A DNA stretch of 64,000 bases from Priapulus caudatus. Lineage: Eukaryota; Priapulida; Priapulimorpha; Priapulimorphida; Priapulidae. Below, one piece after another: positions 9,901-20,263 of the stretch. Positions within the stretch are counted from its first letter, which is position 1. Every line of letters starts with the position of its first letter. The notes beneath the pieces are model-generated. The model was given only the letters and a program-made list of their open reading frames with translations, had not been told where the DNA came from and did no database searches. The stretch is from NCBI RefSeq assembly GCF_000485595.1, contig NW_014577136.1, forward strand, positions 56,296 to 120,295, in the 5' to 3' direction. A program made the translations under genes and the position numbers.

Positions 9901-12582
9901 ATAAGAAGGACTGGTGTTTGCTTATTGTAATTGTAATCAGGTAAGAGGAGATTTAGGCTCAATTAAATTGCAGGAATATCTGCAAGAGCCATGCTTTGAT
10001 GAGTTGAGGACTAGGCAGCAACTTGGTTATGATGTACATATCCAGTACACGAACACCAATGGAATCGTAGGCTTTTATGTCTATGTGGAAACACAGGCGG
10101 ACAAGTTCAGGTAAGAGAGCATGTGAACGTGTGACATTGCTGAGCTAATGTATGCATAACTGGAAGACCACATGAATTCCTGATGCATCTAACCATTGTT
10201 TAACCTGATAATGTGCATGGCAGCAGTTCGTTGCTTACAAATGCAAGTTTTTTTTTTTAATTATATATGGAGAGAACCATGAACATATGTATATCTCATA
10301 TGTTCACGAGATATACATTATGAGATATATCATATACTTCAAGAGGTATACATATGTTCATGATAGAACCGATGCCTAGAGTCGAAGTTTCGAAGTCTAG
10401 TAAGTGTCGAATGTTATCTTGAATCTTGCAGTGCAGACCATGTGACTAAGCAAATAGATGCGTTCCTACACAAGTATAGCAACAAACTGAAACACCTGAG
10501 CATCAAGGATTTTGGAAAACTTGTAAGTTTATTATTCATCAGTTAATATTGTCGTATTTTGTAATCATATTGTTCTTGCCTGTTACTTCAACGTTTCTAA
10601 ACATGTAGAATTACCCCCATTAATAGGTTGGTTCATGTATCATTTCATGTTGAGTTATTGATTACAGTAATTTAATGTAAAATATGCTTTATAATATAAC
10701 ATGAGCTTTACCACTGCCTTAATTATTCACAGGCCAGCTGCGTCATTATACTGTAAGCATCTCATGTGAATCAAAATGTGTGAAAGTTAACCTGTTGAGT
10801 GATTGTGGATATAGGAGTATTATGCTATAATGGTGGTTATATCCATTTTGCCCCTGCAGAAGCATGCGTTGATCGTGTCACGCCAGATCGCTGACAATCA
10901 CATGGGAGAAGAAGTGGACAGACACTGGTCAGAGATCGGAAATAGGACCTACGTCTTTGACAGGCTTGAGTGCGAGGTACCTTTGTTGCAGGCATTATAC
11001 GACTGCTTTCTACGTAGTTGAGAGGAAGTGTGTGGCAGTATCAGTGCACAACCCTATGCCAATAATTGTCACTGAGTGCCAGGGCTGCCAACATTGGGTG
11101 ATAGGTGAGAGTGAGATGCGCGGGAGCGAAGCGACCAAGCGGGGGGTGAGTGTGGGACGGTAGGGAGCTTTTGCATTTTATAACTTCAATTTGTGCAATT
11201 TGGTGCATACTAAAGTGACTGTTTTCAGATATTGTAAGATTTTTTTTTCTGTGCGTGAGATATTTCAGCGTTTTATTCATGAAGAGATATTCATGCGTGA
11301 GATATCTCAGCATTTTTTTGCTGTGCGTGAGATATTGTAAGATCAGCGTGAGAGCGTGAGATTTGGTCAAAATGCGTGAGTCTCACGGTCAATGCGTGAG
11401 AGTTGGCAGCCCTGGAGTGCTGAAATCCTTCACATACAGACATATATTAGGTGTTGCAAAATATAAAATATTGGCGCAACATTATCAGTTCCAGTTTCTT
11501 GTTTCAACTAGTGCTTGGCTGAGTGGTGTTTTACATAATTGTTTATCTTCTTTGCTTAATGCACTGTGCAAATAATAAATGTAAACATAATGATGTCCTG
11601 AATCGCCTCCAATCTGATAACAGGTGAGATGTCTCAGAGCAGCAACCCTGAAGCATGTGCAGGACTATTTCCATCAGGTGGTCTTAGAAAACAGAAGGAA
11701 ACTCGTAGTGCAGGTAATGGCAAAAATGCGAGTTGGCAATCGTAAATAAAACTAAAACAAATACGTTGGAACTGCAAGTTGCAGCACAGTCATTTTCATC
11801 ATATATAATGGAGGCCGTCTAGTGCTTGGAAAATTGGGCTTTTTATTTGCTGATTATACTATTTAGCAATACAGGCCTAGCTAGCACTGAACTGTAAATG
11901 TAATAAAAGAGCTACAGCTGTATAGACTACCTAATGTAAATCAAACACGAAATGGCTGCTCTATGCAGAGCCACCCACTTATGCTAGCTGACGTGTTGTT
12001 TTCTTAATCCACAGGTGATTGGATGTGGTCCAAAAGAGAGAGGTGTTGTCATCTCTGACCAGGTAAAACCAGAAAGTGTTAAAATTCGTAACATTAAAAA
12101 GTAAAAATTAGACCCTGCTATGTCCGTGAACCTGCCTACAGTAAACTTGCAAGTAGCCAGCTACCCTGATAGTTTTCATCTGCTAATACTCTGAGGTTTA
12201 TCGATCATATATCAAGAGTCGGTTAACGTATGTTAATTAATGAGCTCTTGATCTTGCATTATTGGTAATATCTTTAATGGATGGACACCAGATGTCACCT
12301 GCACAATAGAGTGCAAGCGGAATTTATGACCACTCATTATGGCCCTCTCATTTATATTGCTAGATAACGGTGATAATGTATATGTATGAATGTGTTGATT
12401 ATTTGTTTCAGGCTAGGGAACCATGTCCGAAAGAAGGTGGTGAAATCTGTGCGCAGGATATGTCGAGGCTCACATTTCTCGGTCATCACGGGTCTACTGT
12501 CAATCAAGAGAAATACATCAAAAATATCACCGACTTCAAAAATGATCTGTATGTCTACCCCGTTGTTAAAATTCTACGATAG
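6940..12582 (+). CDS. NRDC: Nardilysin-like M16 metallopeptidase, C-terminal 480 residues (5' part missing)
   Basis: Eleven exons with consistent phases and GT-AG borders: 6940-7067, 7303-7453, 7818-7945, 9063-9222, 9419-9640, 9974-10110, 10432-10522, 10860-10976, 11624-11713, 12015-12062 and 12412-12582 (stop TAG). Diagnostic blocks are LWYKKDTKFNVPKGY, IEGLVQGNFTSA, EPCFDELRTRQQLGYDV, HMGEEVDRHW and a C-terminus ending in YVYPVVKILR. HMGEEVDRHW and the LWYKKD block match nardilysin better than insulin-degrading enzyme. Family members cleave peptides N-terminal to arginine at dibasic sites. The HxxEH zinc site and acidic stretch lie in the N-terminal half, which I cannot find here; it may lie before base 1 or be lost or misassembled. 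No frameshifts occur in the exons present. Confidence 0.9.
8022..8690. mobile_element. Non-autonomous repeat in a nardilysin intron (GTCCGTCCGTC type)
   Basis: The block opens with AGCTCACCTTGACATCGTC and its self-complement GATGAGCT, contains CGTACGTCCGTCCGTCTG, and closes near 8665 with AATGTGAGCTATAG, the reverse complement of the AGCTCAC start. It sits wholly within the intron between 7945 and 9063. GTCCGTCCGTC-bearing repeats with a GTGAGCTAT terminus look like a dispersed invertebrate element. Class (MITE or other) is uncertain. Confidence 0.5.
10274..10374. repeat. Imperfect hairpin in a nardilysin intron
   Basis: GAACCATGAACATATGTATA on the left is matched by TATACATATGTTCATGATAG on the right, with an inner AGATATA/TATCTC palindrome. 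It is probably a small MITE. No target duplication was identified. Confidence 0.45.
11080..11414. mobile_element. hAT-like MITE (CAGGGCTGCCAAC termini)
   Basis: It starts CAGGGCTGCCAAC and ends GTTGGCAGCCCTG, flanked on both sides by GAGTGC. The right half carries repeats of GCGTGAGATATT and GCGTGAGTCTCACG. The ends match the hAT pattern CAGGGNTGCCAA. It is inserted in the nardilysin intron between 10976 and 11624 and does not touch splice sites. Confidence 0.75.
12213..12250. repeat. Short CAAGAG...CTCTTG inverted repeat
   Basis: A 38-bp sequence begins CAAGAGTC and ends GAGCTCTTG, in the last nardilysin intron. Its ends resemble the CAAGAG variants of the micro-hairpin family at 30485 and 34522, but no matching 7-bp flanks are visible here. 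Confidence 0.4.
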
Positions 12583-13067
12583 TAGCAATCGTGTAGCTTA
12601 ATTAGGAAATGATCCCGATCGAAGGTGAAGTTTTGTGCAGTCTCTTGCTTGGTGCGTTCGTGATGATGTCAAATTGCAGTTTAATCATAATTTACATAAT
12701 AATTTTTATAGGTAAGCTGCCGTGCATGTGTTCCTCCTGTGTGCTATATGAGATTATAGTCCCAGTGTCATAAGTATACCACTGGGGAGAAATTTTGGTG
12801 GGTAATTGAGGCAATCAGACAATTATGAAACGGGAGTGATCCGCTATATAGTGTCCATATTATCAGTCAAGGCCATGCTACTGTAGATGAAATATAAACT
12901 CCCACACTAGTGGCACTCTGGCTCTATATTATTTTAACATCCGATTATCATTATTAGAATGCTCGGTTTCCGTCGTTTTCATCCAATTCCATTCGTGGGT
13001 TGGCATTGCATTCTGAAATTTAAACATAGGTATGCGTGCGCAGAGCCTGTGTATATATATATATATA
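12583..13067. other. Nardilysin 3' flank
   Basis: AT-rich sequence after the stop codon. No canonical AATAAA was noticed close to the stop. It ends in a (TA)n run at the assembly gap. Confidence 0.4.
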
Positions 13068-13891
13068 NNNNNNNNNNNNNNNNNNNNNNNNNNNNNNNNN
13101 NNNNNNNNNNNNNNNNNNNNNNNNNNNNNNNNNNNNNNNNNNNNNNNNNNNNNNNNNNNNNNNNNNNNNNNNNNNNNNNNNNNNNNNNNNNNNNNNNNNN
13201 NNNNNNNNNNNNNNNNNNNNNNNNNNNNNNNNNNNNNNNNNNNNNNNNNNNNNNNNNNNNNNNNNNNNNNNNNNNNNNNNNNNNNNNNNNNNNNNNNNNN
13301 NNNNNNNNNNNNNNNNNNNNNNNNNNNNNNNNNNNNNNNNNNNNNNNNNNNNNNNNNNNNNNNNNNNNNNNNNNNNNNNNNNNNNNNNNNNNNNNNNNNN
13401 NNNNNNNNNNNNNNNNNNNNNNNNNNNNNNNNNNNNNNNNNNNNNNNNNNNNNNNNNNNNNNNNNNNNNNNNNNNNNNNNNNNNNNNNNNNNNNNNNNNN
13501 NNNNNNNNNNNNNNNNNNNNNNNNNNNNNNNNNNNNNNNNNNNNNNNNNNNNNNNNNNNNNNNNNNNNNNNNNNNNNNNNNNNNNNNNNNNNNNNNNNNN
13601 NNNNNNNNNNNNNNNNNNNNNNNNNNNNNNNNNNNNNNNNNNNNNNNNNNNNNNNNNNNNNNNNNNNNNNNNNNNNNNNNNNNNNNNNNNNNNNNNNNNN
13701 NNNNNNNNNNNNNNNNNNNNNNNNNNNNNNNNNNNNNNNNNNNNNNNNNNNNNNNNNNNNNNNNNNNNNNNNNNNNNNNNNNNNNNNNNNNNNNNNNNNN
13801 NNNNNNNNNNNNNNNNNNNNNNNNNNNNNNNNNNNNNNNNNNNNNNNNNNNNNNNNNNNNNNNNNNNNNNNNNNNNNNNNNNNNNNNNNNN
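13068..13891. other. Assembly gap (824 N)
   Basis: Run of N, flanked by TA dinucleotide repeats on both sides. Reading frames crossing it are artefacts. Confidence 0.99.
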
Positions 13892-14236
13892 TGTGTGTAG
13901 ATATATATATATATATATATATATAGTATATGGCTCTGAGATCCTTACTTAAAGAGAGGCCTAAACTGCGAGATGTGTGTGTTTGTTTGACCTCGCTTTT
14001 TATCGTGGATATTTTCGACTTAATCGCGGCGGGCGGTTATACTGAGAGATATATTCAGGAATCACACGGTCATTGCAGGTGGTTCTGGCTGAGAGCAACA
14101 ATGAAAAAAGTAAAAAAAAATTTATTAAGTCAATTCTATTCGTCAATATAAATGGCCATCATTTAACAGAATATTTATCATCATATATTTTATATATAAG
14201 TTAATTAGTATCTTTATTTTGATAATATTTTATCAG

Positions 14237-14331
14237 ATCTGGGCACGTCGGAGGAATATGCACCGTGGGAATTATGTCCGTGTCGCATTGGCTTCGACTG
14301 CGGTAGTCGTATGGGAAGCTCGGTTTCATAG
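14237..14331 (+). CDS. Candidate terminal exon of a small cysteine-containing protein
   Basis: After a plausible acceptor (ATATTTTATCAG) an open frame encodes LGTSEEYAPWELCPCRIG, then FDCGSRMGSSVS and TAG. The CPCRxGFDC pattern resembles cysteine-rich secreted peptides. The frame is only about 31 codons long, with no partner exon visible downstream of the gap. I do not recognise it, and it may be chance. Confidence 0.2.
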
Positions 14332-17300
14332 AACCCGAGATTCCATAGGGCTGTTCGAATCTCAGGAAAAAATTTCCCCTTACTTTTCTTGACTTTTGCA
14401 TATGTAGTTTCTGCCACTTCGCGGATTAATTTTAAAATATGAAAACAAATAGAAGTGTTACTACATTCATTTAAAGAAAATTTGCTAGAAAATTACTTAA
14501 TATTTTGTTTGAGATATTATTATTATTTATTAATATTTTCATGTCTATTTATCTTACACGCAGGTATTTAGGCTCATACAAAGTTTACTCATTACAGTAC
14601 TGAAGCAAACAGCAAACGATGACATGGAAGCAAAATAGATTAAAAGCAGAATGAACAGAAAATTGAACAAAGGCTGAACAAAAAGTAAACAGACATTGAA
14701 CAAACAAAACGGGGGCAGAGCGATCGTAACGTGTTGACGTCTGGTAAAAAAGTTAAGCTCTCATGGTAATAGGTCTAATAAACAGCAGTTTGTGCATATA
14801 TAGTAGTAGATGTGTACATTATCATATATAAATAGAGATATATTATATATCTGACCTTTACATGCTGGGTAGGTATGGAGAGTAGGGATACGCGGATGAC
14901 ATGGGCAGTGACAGATGCGGAATAGATGGATAGATGGAGGATGGAGATAGATAGGCTAGAGAGATTAGATGTGATGGAATGGATAGATCATAATAGATAG
15001 ATCGATTTTGGAGGTATTGTTCATACTTCAACCGAAGTCGGGTTCCCCAAAGTGGCAGCTTTTTCCCCTGCGTCACTTTGATAGAATTGCGCTCTTTGTT
15101 TCTGTTTTCCTTTCAGTTGCATGAATATTTAACTTTCAACTGTGTCACTTAAATTTAGAAGTTTGTATTTCTAAGGCTACGATTTGGTGCTTGTCACGGG
15201 TATTAAAGTCTGCTATGTGCTTCTATAAAGAGCCAATCAAATTTCTGCAAAATCAATGTTTTTTCTAACCGCCTCAAATCACCAGCAATGGTTTTAATCA
15301 TTGTCGAATTATTCACTCGCACACAACGTGTTATCCTACACCGTGGAATTTTTGTGACGGCGCAACAGATGGTGGCTTATATATTACGTAGATACGGGCT
15401 GTTTGCCGGGAAATCTTAGAGCCCCCTCCCCCCACCCTCCCCCACCCCACCCTCCCCCTACCCTCCCCCACCCCCACCCTCCCCCTACCCTCCATCTGCG
15501 ATAGTGGGCTTGTCCTAACAATGATGTGTACGCAACTGCGTGTCTGCATATCTGCGCCTAACAAATGTGGTACTACGCATGACTGAAATTTTACGTTTAT
15601 AATCGTAGCAACACACCTCAGATGAGCCCAGAAGCTCTGCGGCTCTTGTTATGAATTTTTAACTTTTTTAAATTTTTGTTTCAGCCAGAACCACCTCCCA
15701 GACATGCTGATTCTGAAAATATGTTTAGTTTTCCTCTAGGCTGCGGAGTTCTATAATTATGCGAGTACGAACTAATTCGGCTGAACAACTTTATATATAT
15801 AGATGTTATGTGTAAAATATCACATTAAAATATTACACTGACGTTTTTATCAAGTGTCTCGAGTGTAAAGGAGGATGACAGAACAAATTTGGCACTAGCC
15901 GTTGCTAATGACTACTACTTCAATGCCTGCACTACTCTAGGAGGGTTCTCACTAGAAACTCTAAGAGAGCACTGTGGAGTTGTGATAGTTAATTGCATCT
16001 AAAAATATACTGGTTTTTAAAGTAAATGTGCTATTACCTTATATTCCATAGTAAAAATATTTCATCATATATTTCATCAATAGTATAAAATATTCCATCT
16101 TCTTTTCAATGAAGTAATCGGCACATCTCTCGATACAACAGATACTTAAGAAAACTTAATCTGGTTCCAACCCAATGGCCAACAGCTTTCAAAATACTAA
16201 ATGATTACGGATTATGTCTAGACTGCTTTCGAATTTTATCACGCGGTGAAGTACGGTGCTTATTTGGCTGCATACAGATAAGGTAGAAGATAAGGTAATA
16301 TGTTCAGTTTTAATACATGTATTGCAAAGAAATCCATATTGGATCAAAGAAACATTTTTTCATATAAAAGCTTAGATATATGAACACCAATGGTTAATAC
16401 CATGATAAATTCAGTACAAAAAATACTGTACCAAGTGACAACCTTGCAATATTTATGACGACCTATCGAACCTACTTAATTTGATTTTAAAACTGAAACT
16501 GCGACTCCAATTATCTTTCAATAAAGTGGACAATTAAACATAAAAAAGTAAGATGGGTGGTTTTTATTTTGACCATTCAATACTAACTCAGTTTGGGATA
16601 GGGTTGTAACTTAATAAATAATATCAGATAGCTGAATCAAATTTGGTAAATTTAAATACTGTATTAATAGTGTAAGCATAGAAATATATAGAGACACCCA
16701 GTATTATTTCTATGAATGTAAGACAGTGTTTTATAAAACATTACTGGAACTGAATTACCAAATGACTATAACCACATATTGAATACTTCAGCCATACCGA
16801 TATATGTAATTGGACTTTTAGATCAATTACTATACCTACAATCTACGAAATATTTACAAATGAAATATATAATTACACTATAAATTGTGAGATGCTATTC
16901 CTCAATTAAGAAATTGACGGCTCTGTGCATTTTAATTTGGAACTGCATGACGCCAGTCATCTGATACCCGAGGGAAACTACAGAAACACATTTTTGTAAG
17001 ACTGCTAACTCATGATTAAATTACACGTGTGCAAGGTCATATATCACAAAATTCAACAACAGCATATCGATATTGGTGTATATATGCAGCACTACAATTT
17101 CACAGTCTGGATAAAGCTATCTACGTGCGTGTACCAGCTCATAGTAGCAACAAAACTGCATCGGGTCTATATGAATATAACCCTGGTGTGTGGGTAAACC
17201 TCGCTACCCAATAAGGTATATGTATCATCACTATGATATACAATGGCATATATTTCGCTGTACATACATTAGCTATTAGACAGTCATCCTCCAGTCGAAG

Positions 17301-17999
17301 CACAAGTTGCCTTATCACGATCTTTACACATACCATGAAATACTTAACACGCGTGAACAGAAAATATTAAACACTTCACTTCCCCATCCCTGATTTCATT
17401 TTCGTACTCGAAAGAGAGCTAATCATGTTCATGATTGAGTTTGTAAGAAATTGAGTACGCAATAACTAAACAACCTGGTGCAATTGCATGACTCGCAACG
17501 CCGTTTTTGGTCACTCACGTATTTTACATGTTTCTCTTTGGTGGCAATGGAGCCTTGATTTACAGCTGTTTGGAATGCATAGGGTATATACTTCAAGCTC
17601 CTCAATTACAAGAAAGTAAAATGGAAGCCCAAGATCCGTTTTGCATTTCCAACTAGCGCAACTCATTTACATGCTAAAAGGCTCAGTTCTATAAACAATA
17701 AAGTAATAAAAACAAACACAATCTCTAAAAACAAAACAAAAACAAGCTATGTACATTTTTCACGCAATGTGTGAAATAAAAAATGATTCCCTAAATGTTC
17801 AAACATGGAATAGTTGAACCCTCTCTATTCGGCTAAATACAATGTCGTAAGATGTGTGCTTGTATCTCATATAATTACTGACACATGCAAATACCTATAA
17901 AATAAGGTTGGGTGAGAATGTAGGACATAAATTAGCCCCATTCGACTTTTTGAGTTTAAAATATAAAACGTAAAAACTCCATCATTGTTAAATCGTTTA
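14332..17999. other. AT-rich gene-poor stretch
   Basis: Mostly non-coding. A C-rich tract lies at about 15421-15493 (CCCTCCCCCCACCCTCCCCC type, G-quadruplex-prone on the minus strand). A short coding-like frame lies at 15866-16001 (separate entry). Otherwise I see nothing I can support. Confidence 0.5.
15866..16001 (+). pseudogene. Short coding-like stretch of unknown family
   Basis: One frame reads SSVKEDDRTNLALAVANDYY, then FNACTTLGGFSLETLREHC and a short tail before TAA. The composition is protein-like and unlike the AT-rich surroundings. No start codon is visible, and the upstream splice site is unclear. It could be a terminal exon or a gene fragment. I do not recognise it. Confidence 0.25.
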
Positions 18000-18029
18000 G
18001 TTTTAGTAATTTTGTTATATACATAATAT

Positions 18030-18068
18030 CAGGAGTTAATAAAGACAAATTGTCTTTATTAACTCCTG
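18030..18068. mobile_element. 39-bp palindromic micro-element with 7-bp target duplication
   Basis: The left arm CAGGAGTTAATAAAGACAA is followed by its exact reverse complement ending in ACTCCTG. It is flanked by ATAATAT at 18023-18029 and 18069-18075. It belongs to the same family as the elements at 24926, 25078, 39330 and 52261. Confidence 0.7.
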
Positions 18069-18828
18069 ATAATATTGTAACATAAAAGTAAAAGTAAGCA
18101 AAAGAGAAAAGGCAGGCAAGAAATTGGCTTGCTATCTGCCTGTTTAGATTATTTGAGAAGGTTCATTAACTCTTACATTGCACGTTTTTATGTATGAGGC
18201 ATGATTACAAGGCATTGCGCACACGTATAATTAACCTCTGTGTAACTATGTGATGCTAAAATATATAATTATTCCTCCAATTCCATAACTTAAGACATAT
18301 ATAGAAAGGTAGATTGCATGATGACTTCTACAGTTACATTATCTGGTAATCTATGGTTTCTTGGGGTATGCATAATTATACTACTAGAAATACATACGAT
18401 AATACATACGATATATACTATCTATGCCCCCAGTGAACTGTGTTCCATGACTCTGATCTATACATTATTTATGATAAGTAACCATAGATAAAAAGTATAA
18501 TCATGTACCATGCAGTTTAATTACCATTGCAGTTTGCTTATTAAACGTTAAAATTAAAAAAATAAAGTAATTAAATACCAAGAACTACAATTTGGTCAAG
18601 ATACGAAATTTGACCCTCATAAAATATGGATTCTATAAATGACAATTATTCTGCCCTCTCGCAGTGGTTCGTTAGCCATTAATAATGTAGTGTTCAGAGT
18701 CACACAAAATTGCCATAGGGAAACACGTATCATTGTTAAATCTATACCTAGTATTACATTTACTACCCACATATTTACAGATTTTTTTTATATAACATAG
18801 GGGTACACATACACATTAAAAGTTAATA

Positions 18829-19263
18829 TGTGACCCGCTCCAGCAAAACCAGGATTAAGTAGGAAATTCTACAAATTGAGTTATGTGCATATATCTGAAT
18901 AGATCATTTAATTACCTTTAAAATGATATATAATATTTGGCTATATCTAAAGAATTGACCGATCTATAGCAATTTGAAGATCGGAAACAGACTTATTCCG
19001 GAATATGCAGCTTTTGAGATAAAGCGTTCCGGGTAAGGGGCCAGGGGCCGGTCTGAAGATTTTTTGTTTTTAATTAAAAATGACCATACTAATCTAGAGA
19101 TATCTGAACCTATATATCCGGATTAAATATGCACTTAGGAACTTATTTTTGTAAAAAATCTCATTTTTCAATTCAATTTTTTTTTATTTTTAAAAAAGCT
19201 CATTACTCAAAACAATGACTTGCGAGTTGCGACTTAGTCCGTATTATGCTGGAGCGGGTCACA
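18829..19263. mobile_element. MITE, GTGACCCGCTCCAGCA family, copy 1
   Basis: The termini are ATGTGACCCGCTCCAGCAAA and the inverted ATTATGCTGGAGCGGGTCAC. A second copy in the opposite orientation lies at about 27790-28258, sharing interior blocks such as CCGGAATA(T/A)GCAGCTTTTGAGAT. It contains no coding sequence. Confidence 0.75.
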
Positions 19264-19845
19264 TATATAGATGCATGTACAACAGTGATGTACAAGTAAC
19301 ATATACAGTGATTACACATATCTAATTGATCGCAATTATTTCTTACATTACATGTATATATTTTAATATTTTGATATGTCAAATTGGACTGCCCTCGTAA
19401 TTTATAGCCTGATGTGGACCTGCCGAATTTTGTGTTTGGGACATTCTTCACTGGCATGGCCCACACGTTTTGTCATTTTACTAATTGGATAAACAACGAC
19501 CCTCTAAGCATAACAAACACAGACATCGAGACAAGGCACAATACTCGACAAAAAAATAAAGCACGCAAGTTTGTAAAACGTAAAGGTTTACGGGCATTTA
19601 CAATCGTTACAACTCCATCCGTGGGGGGCCTAGCAGAACCGCGCATACAGTAAATACGTAGCGCAGAACGCTCGACATATTATAATTTATGAACTATCGT
19701 CGCTCACTTGTTTTAACCCTGGCCCTAATGACACGCCGCCACTAGACACCATCTTTCACACCCAGTGCTCACACAGCTGATAGGTGGCGCCACGCAGTTC
19801 ACGCGGGCGACATAGAGCTCGGCGAGACCACAGTGTTGCCGCGCA
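19264..19845. other. Transition from AT-rich to CpG-rich DNA
   Basis: No supported gene. GC and CpG content rises sharply from about 19780 into the candidate exon at 19846-20246. Confidence 0.4.
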
Positions 19846-20170
19846 CTACAAACCATCGTCTCGCACGCGTTTCGCGCCGGCCCTCCCGAACCTGCTCGCG
19901 ACCATACTCCACGCCCGCTGCTCGTACGCGGACGCGGTGGCGCCGCCTGGCGGCGGTCGTGCCGCGTGAGACAGCCGCAGGAGTTCGTCGTCGGTCTCGC
20001 CGAGCGTCTGCGCGAGCGCGGCGCAGCAGCGGGACGACGCGTGCTTGATCACCATGTGGTCGGTGAGCACACGAAGCTTTCCCTCGAGTTCGCGGACGCG
20101 CAGCCGCCACGCCGCGCAGTTCCGGCATGCCGCCGCCGCCGACGCCCCGCCGCCGCGGTGATCCTCGCAG

Positions 20171-20203
<33 letters not shown>

Positions 20204-20246
20204 GGTGGGTCGTCTGCTGATGCTGGCGCCCCCTCGCAGCACAGAT
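19846..20246 (-). CDS. Candidate terminal exon, poly-Gln plus short coiled-coil-like segment
   Basis: The minus-strand frame opens after a possible acceptor (CATCTCACCTGCAG at 20247) and runs to a stop at 19846. It encodes LCCEGAPASADD, a run of nine Gln from (CAG)n, an Ala-rich segment, then LRVRELEGKLRVLTDHMV with leucine-type spacing, then CCAALAQTLGETDDELLRLS. It is CpG-rich, unlike its surroundings. The same junction read on + (CTGCAG then GTGAGA) is also a good donor, so strand is not certain. The protein family is not recognised. Any upstream exons would lie beyond the tandem array at 20264-24730. Confidence 0.4.
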
Positions 20247-20263
20247 CTGCAGGTGAGATGCAA
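20225..20263. repeat. Left copy of splice-junction-like direct repeat bracketing the array
   Basis: GGCGCCCCCTCGCAGCACAG followed by ATCTGCAGGTGAGATGCAA. It is repeated at 24785-24823 with one difference (GTGAGG for GTGAGA). It spans the candidate exon boundary at 20246/20247. Confidence 0.85.

Noticed and set aside
10990-11060. Frame reading VVERKCVAVSVHNP, similar to the M16 SVHVL block, in a nardilysin intron
   Set aside because: The real corresponding segment is in exons 11624-11713 and 12015-12062 with good alignment; this frame has no proper splice continuity.
12959-13952. ORFs of about 300 codons
   Set aside because: Mostly undefined residues across the N gap.
14340-14362. TTCGAATC, a tRNA T-loop-like motif
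   Set aside because: Flanking stem bases do not pair and no A-box or cloverleaf is present.
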